This document shows positions 57,922 to 64,000 of a stretch of DNA of 64,000 nucleotides, piece after piece. Numbering within the stretch: the stretch's first letter is position 1; each line of letters begins with the position of its first letter. The stretch is from NCBI GenBank assembly GCA_017437745.1, contig JAFRYI010000018.1, positions 1 through 64,000 on the forward strand. The letters are read 5' to 3'. This DNA is from Bacillota bacterium (lineage in GTDB: Bacteria > Bacillota > Clostridia > Peptostreptococcales > Anaerovoracaceae). The translations under genes were made by a program, and so were the position numbers. The notes below the pieces were generated by a model that searched no databases, was not told where the DNA came from, and worked only from the letters and a program-made list of their open reading frames with translations.

Positions 57922-58675
57922 ACTGGTCATATTCGCGGGCACGACGGAGGGCCGCGAGCTTTCCGAACTCGCGAAGGAACTTAACATACACACGGTCTGC
58001 TGCGTGGCAACGGACTACGGCGAGGAGCTTATGGAAGCCGGCGGAAGCCTGAGGGTGCACGCCGGAAGGCTGGGACCTGCGGAGATGGCGGCGCTGATCA
58101 GGCAGGAAGATCCTGTCCTGGTACTCAACGCAACCCATCCTTACGCGGACGTGGCCACCGATTCCATAGACCTTGCGTGCAAAGAGGCCGGAGCGAAGTG
58201 CAGAAGGGTGCTGAGGGAAAAACAGCCCCATACAGGCTGCGTGGAGTTCGAAACGCTCTCTGATATGGCAGAGTACCTTAACACGCACGAGGGAGGCGTT
58301 TTTTCGTCCCTGGGGGCCAAGGAAGCGGCCGCTCTGGCGGACATAGAAGGCGCGGAAGATAGAGTGTGGCTTCGCATACTGCCTTCCGAAGACGGACTAA
58401 GGTCCTGCATAGCGGCGGGCATACCCGCGAAGCACATAATATGCATGCAGGGACCGTTCTCGGAGGAGCTTAACGCTGCGATGTTCCGCACCAGCGGCGC
58501 AAAGTATCTGCTTACCAAGGACACGGGACGCACCGGCGGCTTCGCGGACAAGGTGAACGCGGCGCAGAAGTGCGGCATGACCGTTCTGCTTCTTAAGAGA
58601 CCTCAGGCAGACACCGGCGAGGGCATGGCTTTCTGGAAGGAAGCGCTCAGGTCCGGAAAGTGGAGAGAACTATGA
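57914..58675 (+). CDS. cbiJ: Cobalt-precorrin-6A reductase, TTG start
   Basis: A 253-residue NAD(P)H-dependent reductase of the CbiJ/CobK family. It begins LVIFAGTTEGRELSELAKELN and contains LNATHPYADVATDSIDLACKEAG, SLGAKEAAAL, and RTGGFADKVNAAQKCGMTVLLLKRP. The start is TTG 57914, preceded by the purine-rich AGGGGGTACAGGA; no ATG or GTG fits the N-terminus. It overlaps cbiH by 8 bp and cbiET by 4 bp. Confidence 0.93.
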   Translation: MAELVIFAGTTEGRELSELAKELNIHTVCCVATDYGEELMEAGGSLRVHAGRLGPAEMAALIRQEDPVLVLNATHPYADVATDSIDLACKEAGAKCRRVLREKQPHTGCVEFETLSDMAEYLNTHEGGVFSSLGAKEAAALADIEGAEDRVWLRILPSEDGLRSCIAAGIPAKHIICMQGPFSEELNAAMFRTSGAKYLLTKDTGRTGGFADKVNAAQKCGMTVLLLKRPQADTGEGMAFWKEALRSGKWREL

Positions 58676-59928
58676 AGAAAGTCAACATCATCGGGGCCGG
58701 CCTGGGAGCCGGCAGCATTACCGCGGACGCTGCGGCGGCTCTTGCGAAGAGTCAGACTGTGTTCGGCGCGGAGAGGCTTCTGGAGGAATACGCGCGGTTC
58801 ACCGAAGGCTGCGAAAAGATCGCGGAGTACGATTCCGGTAAGATCTACGATGCCGTAACGGCAAGCGATAAGTCCGTGTTCTCCGTGCTGGTGTCCGGCG
58901 ACACAGGATTCTACAGCGCGTCCACCAAACTCTGCGAAGTGTTCTCGGAAGGATTCGACCTTAAGGTCTACCCGGGCATTTCTTCGCTGAACGCGATGTT
59001 CGCGGCTCTGGGAAGACCCTGGCAGAACGCGGCGCTGTGCAGCCTTCACGGAAGGGACTGCAACGCCGCGGAGATGGTCCGCAGGAACCGCGAGACCTTC
59101 TTCCTTACCGGAAAGAATACGAAGGATCTGGCGGAGAAACTCTGCTATGCGGGCTACGAGGATATAAAGCTCTGGGTAGGACAGGATCTGGGCAGCGACG
59201 CCCAGAAGGTGCTTAGCTGTACGGCTGCGGAGCTTAAGGACATGGAACTGTCTTCGCTTACCGTAGTGGTGGCGGAGAACCCGGACGCGGATGCCTCCGT
59301 TAGGACAGGCATCCCGGACGAGGAGTTCCTGCGCGGCGAGGTCCCCATGACCAAGTCCGAGATACGCGCCGTAAGTCTTTCCAAGCTTGGGATAAGCCCG
59401 GAAATGACCTGCGCGGACATAGGCGCGGGCACAGGTTCATGCACGGTGGAGATGGCTCTTTCGGCATGGAAGGGCAGAGTCTACGCCATAGAGACAGACC
59501 CCGAAGGCGTGGAGCTGATAAAGGCCAACTGCCGCAAGTTCCACATCGGAAACGTGGAGATAATAGAGGGCCTGGCGCCTGCCGCCATGGAGGACATGCC
59601 TGCGGTGGACGCGGCGTTCGTGGGCGGAAGCAAGGGCGGTCTTAAGGAGATAATGGCGGTGCTTCTGGCAAAGAACCCGGAGGTTCGCATAGTAGTAAAT
59701 ACCATAGCGCTCCAGAGCCTGGGCGACGCGCTCGAAGCCTTCGAGGCCAACGGTCTTAAGGCGGAAGTGGTGCAGATATCGGCGGCTCAGTCCAAGAGGG
59801 CGGGGCGCTACGATCTGCTGATGGCCAGAAACCCGATATTCATAATAAGCGGAGGCGGAAAGGACTGCGCCGCTACGAGCTGCGGAGGTGGAAAGGCCTG
59901 CGCGGATGGCAAGGACGGAGAAAAGTAA
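58672..59928 (+). CDS. cbiET: CbiE-CbiT fusion: cobalt-precorrin-7 C5-methyltransferase and precorrin-6B C15-methyltransferase (decarboxylating)
   Basis: A 418-residue fused enzyme like CobL. The CbiE part (1 to about 200) has NIIGAGLGAGSITADAAAALAKSQTVFGAERLL and VLVSGDTGFYSASTKL. The CbiT part (about 212-390) starts PMTKSEIRAVSLSKLGISPEMTCADIGAGTGSCTVEMAL, a class I AdoMet site. The last 25 residues form an extra Cys/Gly/Lys tail (DCAATSC, KACADGKDGEK) not expected in the family and possibly metal-binding. ATG 58672 overlaps the cbiJ stop by 4 bp. Confidence 0.93.
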   Translation: MKKVNIIGAGLGAGSITADAAAALAKSQTVFGAERLLEEYARFTEGCEKIAEYDSGKIYDAVTASDKSVFSVLVSGDTGFYSASTKLCEVFSEGFDLKVYPGISSLNAMFAALGRPWQNAALCSLHGRDCNAAEMVRRNRETFFLTGKNTKDLAEKLCYAGYEDIKLWVGQDLGSDAQKVLSCTAAELKDMELSSLTVVVAENPDADASVRTGIPDEEFLRGEVPMTKSEIRAVSLSKLGISPEMTCADIGAGTGSCTVEMALSAWKGRVYAIETDPEGVELIKANCRKFHIGNVEIIEGLAPAAMEDMPAVDAAFVGGSKGGLKEIMAVLLAKNPEVRIVVNTIALQSLGDALEAFEANGLKAEVVQISAAQSKRAGRYDLLMARNPIFIISGGGKDCAATSCGGGKACADGKDGEK

Positions 59929-59929
59929 T

Positions 59930-61351
59930 ATGCAGGGAAGATTCCTTGTGGCCGGTACAAATTCCGGCTGCGGAAAGACCACGGTCTGCATGGCGCTGCT
60001 GGCGGCTCTCAAGAAGAGGGGCGCCGGGCTCAACGCGTTCAAATGCGGGCCGGACTACATAGATCCAATGTTCCACAGGGCGGTGCTGGGCGTACCCAGC
60101 TACAATCTGGATCCTTACTTCTGCGATCCGCAGCAGCTGAGGACCGTATACGCTTCGCACGCAGGGGAACTCTCGGTGATAGAGGGCGTAATGGGCTATT
60201 ACGACGGCATAGGGACCGAAGGGCGCGCAAGCACTTTCGACGTGGCCAGGGCTACGGAAACTCCCGTGGTGCTGGTGATAAACGTGCGCGGAATGTACAC
60301 TTCCGCAGGCGCGGTGATACGCGGATTCAGGGACTTCAGGCCGGACAGCCGCATAGAAGGCGTCATATTCAACGGGGCGTCCGCAATGCTCTACAAGGAC
60401 CTTAAGGCGATAGCGGAGAACGCAGGCGTAAAGGCTTACGGATTCCTTCCGAAGATGCCGGAGGCGGAGCTTGGGTCGCGCCATCTGGGGCTTATCACGG
60501 CCGAGGAGATAGAAGACCTCCGGGAGAGGATAGACAAGCTAGCGGAGAAAGCCGAAGAGTGCGTAGACATAGACGGACTGATCTCGCTCGCGAATACTGC
60601 GCCGCGGATAGAAGGCGGCAAGCTGTTTACCGGCGAACCGGTCTACGCAACGGTATGCAGGGGTAACTTCTGCGGACTTAAGCGGCCGGTGCTTGCGGTG
60701 GCGAAGGACAAGGCCTTCTGCTTCATATACGAAGAGAACCTGGAGCTGTTTAAGGCAGCGGGGTTCAACATAGAATATTTCAGCCCGATGTCGGACAGCG
60801 AGGTGCCGCGGGATGCGGACGCTCTGTACCTTCCGGGAGGTTATCCGGAGCTCTATACCAAGGAGCTTTCCGATAACGTTTCCATGAGGGAGTCCGTAAA
60901 GAAGGCTGTGCAGGGCGGGCTTCCGACCTTTGCGGAGTGCGGCGGATTCCTGTATCTTCACTCGGAGCTGGACGGTGTTCCTATGGCCGGCGTGTTCGCG
61001 GCTAAGGCGTACAATACCAGCAAGCTTCAGCGCTTCGGATACGTGGAGCTTACCGCGGCGAAGGACAATCTCTTCTGCAGGAAAGGGGAGCGCATAAGGG
61101 CTCACGAGTTCCATTACTACGACAGCGAAGATCCGGGCAGCGATTTCCGCGCGGAGAAAGCTTCCGGCGCCCGGGGCTGGGACTGCGTGGTCGCGACCGA
61201 CACACTGTACGCGGGCTTCCCGCATCTTTATCTGGCGGCGAACCCGGAGTTCGCGAGGACCTTTGCGGGAAAAGCGGCTGCGTACGCGTCGGAAAAGACT
61301 GCAGACAGCTCGTCAGACAACGGAAAGGCGGCGGAGCATGCTTCTGTATAA
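59930..61351 (+). CDS. cbiA: Cobyrinic acid a,c-diamide synthase
   Basis: A 473-residue ATP- and glutamine-dependent amidase. The N-terminal synthase domain has RFLVAGTNSGCGKTTVCMALLAAL and KCGPDYIDPMFHRAVLGVPSYNLDP. The C-terminal glutaminase domain has YLPGGYPELYTKELSDN and AECGGFLYLHSEL with the catalytic Cys, then AHEFHYYDSEDPG with the His. A Ser/Ala-rich tail of about 25 residues ends the protein. ATG 59930 lies 1 bp after the cbiET stop; an upstream in-frame start overlaps its Cys-rich tail. It overlaps cbiB by 14 bp. Confidence 0.94.
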   Translation: MQGRFLVAGTNSGCGKTTVCMALLAALKKRGAGLNAFKCGPDYIDPMFHRAVLGVPSYNLDPYFCDPQQLRTVYASHAGELSVIEGVMGYYDGIGTEGRASTFDVARATETPVVLVINVRGMYTSAGAVIRGFRDFRPDSRIEGVIFNGASAMLYKDLKAIAENAGVKAYGFLPKMPEAELGSRHLGLITAEEIEDLRERIDKLAEKAEECVDIDGLISLANTAPRIEGGKLFTGEPVYATVCRGNFCGLKRPVLAVAKDKAFCFIYEENLELFKAAGFNIEYFSPMSDSEVPRDADALYLPGGYPELYTKELSDNVSMRESVKKAVQGGLPTFAECGGFLYLHSELDGVPMAGVFAAKAYNTSKLQRFGYVELTAAKDNLFCRKGERIRAHEFHYYDSEDPGSDFRAEKASGARGWDCVVATDTLYAGFPHLYLAANPEFARTFAGKAAAYASEKTADSSSDNGKAAEHASV

Positions 61352-62294
61352 TACGATAGCCATGGCGATAGGCTTCGGGCTGGACGCGCTGCTGGGCGAT
61401 CCTCACGGCTGGCCGCACCTTGTGATAGGCTACGGCAAGCTCATAAGTCTTCTGGAAAAGCTTTGCTACGACTGGAAGAACAAGCGTCTTGCAGGAGCCG
61501 TTCTGGTGATCTGCATGCTGCTTTTCGCGGCAGGATCGGCCGGTCTGGTGCTGTACCTGTGCATGCTTATACATCCTGTCGTCTACGTTATAGTAGGCGG
61601 CGTGCTGTGCTGGCAGTGCCTGGCGGCAAAGTCACTTAAGGTCGAGAGCGAAAAAGTATACAAGGCGCTTAAGGAAGGCGGGCTTCAGAGCGGAAGGGAC
61701 GCGGTGGCCATGATAGTCGGCCGCGACGTAAACGTCCTGGACGAAGACGGCGTTGTGCGCGCGGCGGTGGAGACCGTGGCCGAGAACACTTCGGACGGAG
61801 AGATAGCCCCGCTTCTGTACATGGCGCTGTTTGGGCCTGTGGGCGGCTGCGTCTACAAGGCAATAAACACCATGGATTCCATGCTGGGCTACCGCAACGA
61901 GCGCTACGAGCGTTTCGGGACAGTTGCCGCAAGGCTGGATGACGTTGCGAACTTTATCCCGGCAAGGTTCGCGGCCCTGATAATGATGGTCGCTTCCGCG
62001 GCCGTTGGTCTTAATGCGTCCGGCGCTTTCCGCATCTGGAAGCGCGACCGCTACAAGCACGCAAGCCCCAACTCCGCGCAGACCGAGTCCGTAATGGCCG
62101 GCGCTCTGGAAGTAAGGCTGGCAGGCGACGCTGTGTACGGCGGCGTCGTGCATAAAAAGGAATACATAGGGGACGACATACGCCCCATCGATATAGAGGA
62201 CATCCACCGCTCGCAGAGGCTCATGACCGTTACTTCGGTCCTGGCTTTCGCGGCGGCGGTGATAGTGCGCATGGCGATATTCATAATACGATGA
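61338..62294 (+). CDS. cbiB: Adenosylcobinamide-phosphate synthase
   Basis: A 318-residue membrane protein that attaches aminopropanol phosphate to adenosylcobyric acid. Family parts are GFGLDALLGDPHGWPHLVIGYGKLIS, VNVLDEDGVVRAAVETVAENTSDGEIAPLLYMALFGPVGGCVYKAINTMDSMLGYRNERYERFG and SPNSAQTESVMAGALEVRL. ATG 61338 overlaps the end of cbiA by 14 bp with AAAGG 9 nt upstream. It overlaps cobD by 4 bp. Confidence 0.94.
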   Translation: MLLYNTIAMAIGFGLDALLGDPHGWPHLVIGYGKLISLLEKLCYDWKNKRLAGAVLVICMLLFAAGSAGLVLYLCMLIHPVVYVIVGGVLCWQCLAAKSLKVESEKVYKALKEGGLQSGRDAVAMIVGRDVNVLDEDGVVRAAVETVAENTSDGEIAPLLYMALFGPVGGCVYKAINTMDSMLGYRNERYERFGTVAARLDDVANFIPARFAALIMMVASAAVGLNASGAFRIWKRDRYKHASPNSAQTESVMAGALEVRLAGDAVYGGVVHKKEYIGDDIRPIDIEDIHRSQRLMTVTSVLAFAAAVIVRMAIFIIR

Positions 62295-63391
62295 GAACTT
62301 ACGAACACGGCGGCGACGTGTACGCCGAAGACAATAGGCCGATGGATTTCTCGGTCAACATAGATCCTCTGGGAATGCCGGAGTCCGTCGCTAAGGCGGC
62401 GGAGGAGGCGGTCCGAACGGAGCTTTCCTACCCGGATCCGTTCTGCAGAAAACTGACCGTGGCGCTGTCGGAAAGATACGGCGTGCCGTCTGAGAACATA
62501 CTTTGCGGCAACGGAGCGTCGGATCTGCTGCTGCGTCTGTGCGCGGCAGTAAGACCAAGGAAAGTGCTGGTGCCGAGACCCGGATTCTCCGAGTACGAAA
62601 GGTGCGCGTCGCTCTTCGGCGCTCAGGCCGTCTATTACGACGTGCTTGGCAAGAGCGCGGCTCAGATAACGGAAGAGATCAAGCACAAGCTTACCGATGC
62701 TCCTCCGGATTGCGCAGTGTCCCTTGCAGCTTCGGCTCCGCAGATGGCGTTCATCTGCCGTCCAAACAACCCGGACGGAAGCATGCTCAGCGCGGAACAG
62801 GTGGCTGACGTCGCGGAGCTATGCGAGCGCATCGGGACGCTGCTGGTCGTCGACGAGTGCTTCCTGGAGTTCACGGAGGAGCGAAGCGCGGTAGAATTTG
62901 CAAAAGATTACAGAACACTTGTTATAGTAAACGCGTTCACAAAGACCTATTCCATGGCCGGATTGCGCCTGGGATTCATGTTCTGCAGCGACAGGGAGCT
63001 TATGGATAAGGCTTACGCGCTGGCCAGTCCGTGGAGCGTTTCGGCACCCGCTCAGGCAGCGGGGATCGCGGCCTGCAAAGAGACCGGATTCCTGCAGAAG
63101 GCGCGCGAATACATAAACGTTCAGCGCGAATTTCTGGTCCGGGAACTGAAGGAACGGGGCTTTAAGGTGTGTCCGTCCAAGGCTAACTTCCTGCTCGTAA
63201 AGGAGCCGGAAGATCTGCGGAAGGAAGGCGGCCCCGGTGTCAGGGAACTGCTTGCGCAGCGCGGCATAAAGGTCCGCGACTGCAGAAGCTTTAACGGCCT
63301 GGACGACACTTACATCCGTCTGGGCGTCCGCACGGAAGAAGAGAACAAAGCGCTGATCGAAGCGCTCAGGGATATAGCAAAGAGCAGATAA
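62291..63391 (+). CDS. cobD: L-threonine-O-3-phosphate decarboxylase
   Basis: A 366-residue PLP enzyme of the aminotransferase fold that makes (R)-1-amino-2-propanol phosphate for CbiB. It starts YEHGGDVYAEDNRPMDFSVNIDPLGMPESV, a CobD pattern, and has LCGNGASDLLLRLC, VDECFLEFT and the PLP lysine in NAFTKTYSMAGLRLGF. A histidinol-phosphate aminotransferase is related, but the N-terminus and the place next to cbiB favour CobD. It overlaps cbiB by 4 bp. Confidence 0.93.
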   Translation: MRTYEHGGDVYAEDNRPMDFSVNIDPLGMPESVAKAAEEAVRTELSYPDPFCRKLTVALSERYGVPSENILCGNGASDLLLRLCAAVRPRKVLVPRPGFSEYERCASLFGAQAVYYDVLGKSAAQITEEIKHKLTDAPPDCAVSLAASAPQMAFICRPNNPDGSMLSAEQVADVAELCERIGTLLVVDECFLEFTEERSAVEFAKDYRTLVIVNAFTKTYSMAGLRLGFMFCSDRELMDKAYALASPWSVSAPAQAAGIAACKETGFLQKAREYINVQREFLVRELKERGFKVCPSKANFLLVKEPEDLRKEGGPGVRELLAQRGIKVRDCRSFNGLDDTYIRLGVRTEEENKALIEALRDIAKSR

Positions 63392-63437
63392 CAGCGCTCA
63401 TAGATATGACGGAGCGCAGTTAAACAGCGCTCAGGGA
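63390..63437 (+). repeat. Short repeats and alternative hairpins before cbiP
   Basis: AACAGCGCTCA occurs at 63390-63400 and 63423-63433; AGCGCTCAGGGA occurs at 63361-63372 (end of cobD) and 63426-63437. GAGCGC (63412-63417) can pair with GCGCTC at 63394-63399 or at 63427-63432, two exclusive hairpins just before the cbiP ribosome site. Confidence 0.6.
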
Positions 63438-63445
63438 GACAGTAA

Positions 63446-64000
63446 ATGGCTAAAGCAATAATGATCCAGGGCACCATGTCCAACGCCGGCAAGAGCATAG
63501 TGGCGGCCGGTCTGTGCAGAGTCTTCGCGCAGGACGGTTACAAGGTGGCTCCGTTCAAGAGCCAGAACATGGCGCTCAACTCCTTCATCACCAAGGAAGG
63601 CCTGGAGATGGGCCGCGCGCAGGTGGTGCAGGCGGAGGCGGCGGGCGTTGAACCGTCCGTGCTGATGAACCCCATCCTGCTCAAACCCGTCACCAACATG
63701 GGCTCGCAGGTGATAGTAAACGGCGAGGTGCTTGGCAACTACAAGGCGCAGGAATACTACAAGATGAAGCACACACTGCGTCCCGCCATTCAGAAGGCCT
63801 TCGACACGCTCTCGGCGCAGAACGACATAATCGTGATAGAGGGCGCGGGCAGCCCCGCGGAGATCAACCTTAAGGCGGACGACTTCGTAAACATGGGCAT
63901 GGCTAAGATGGCCAAGGCTCCGGTGCTTCTGGTTGGAGACATAGACCGCGGAGGCGTCTTCGCGCAGCTCTACGGGACCATCGAGCTTCTTACGGAAGAA
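63446..64000 (+). CDS. cbiP: Cobyric acid synthase, 3' end beyond the window
   Basis: The first 185 residues of an amidase that converts adenosylcobyrinate a,c-diamide to cobyric acid. It starts [45 protein letters not shown], with [37 protein letters not shown] and [18 protein letters not shown], all diagnostic for CbiP/CobQ. CAGGGAG precedes the ATG by 8 nt. It is open to the window edge; the glutaminase half lies outside. The 54-bp gap from cobD is the longest in the operon. Confidence 0.94.
   Translation, partial: MAKAIMIQGTMSNAGKSIVAAGLCRVFAQDGYKVAPFKSQNMALNSFITKEGLEMGRAQVVQAEAAGVEPSVLMNPILLKPVTNMGSQVIVNGEVLGNYKAQEYYKMKHTLRPAIQKAFDTLSAQNDIIVIEGAGSPAEINLKADDFVNMGMAKMAKAPVLLVGDIDRGGVFAQLYGTIELLTEE

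Overview
The window looks like chromosome of an anaerobic Gram-positive bacterium, probably a Clostridia-type member of the Bacillota with a moderately high G+C content and heavy use of ATA, AGG and GTA codons. The reasons are AGGAGG-type ribosome sites, the rnc-smc-ftsY gene order, a Bacillus-style LexA with GAAC-N4-GTTC boxes, lipoproteins and a wall-sorting signal but no outer-membrane genes, a glycyl-radical enzyme, and the oxygen-independent cobalamin pathway. The genus cannot be named from the sequence. No tRNA, rRNA, CRISPR array, insertion sequence or phage gene was seen.

Layout. 1-6.1 kb: maltodextrin uptake and use (malE 3' part, malF, malG, an MsmX/MalK-type ATPase, a short malQ). 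6.2-8.5 kb: a membrane-anchored phosphodiester-glycosidase-type protein and an unknown membrane protein. 8.6-17.3 kb: rnc, smc, ftsY and a large class A penicillin-binding protein. 17.4-24.4 kb: mostly minus-strand genes (methylmalonyl-CoA epimerase-like protein, an orphan DNA methyltransferase, a small P-loop protein, rlmN, holA, comEC) with one plus-strand CvpA-like gene. 24.6-29.4 kb: a split chromate-type transporter, an OFA-family MFS carrier, lexA and a purine permease. 29.6-36.4 kb: an ECF sigma factor with its anti-sigma factor, infC-rpmI-rplT, a CapA-like protein and an unassigned glycyl-radical enzyme.

36.5-64 kb is one large cobalamin/tetrapyrrole region under four apparent cobalamin riboswitches. 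Switch 1 (plus, 36.6 kb) precedes a lipoprotein and a wall-anchored surface protein. Switch 2 (minus, 46.7 kb) precedes a secreted lipoprotein form of the cobaltochelatase CbiK, a small lipoprotein, a BtuFCD-type importer and a cytosolic CbiK. Switch 3 (plus, 47 kb, back to back with switch 2) precedes cbiL, an ABC-2 exporter, another surface protein, a precorrin-2 dehydrogenase and a second BtuFCD-type importer. Switch 4 (plus, 54 kb, a shorter variant) precedes cbiD-cbiF-cbiG-cbiH-cbiJ-cbiET-cbiA-cbiB-cobD-cbiP, which runs off the end of the window.

Working together, the enzymes would carry sirohydrochlorin to cobyric acid and supply the aminopropanol precursor. The surface parts suggest something less usual: three or four wall-, lipid- or membrane-anchored proteins sharing a beta-sandwich-like domain that resembles NEAT/Shp haem-binding domains, plus an extracellular CbiK with both catalytic histidines kept, all under B12 control and next to two importers. 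I propose this as a candidate cell-surface tetrapyrrole (corrinoid, haem or sirohydrochlorin) capture and metal-handling relay. That role is inference. cbiC and the uroporphyrinogen-III methyltransferase gene are not in the window.
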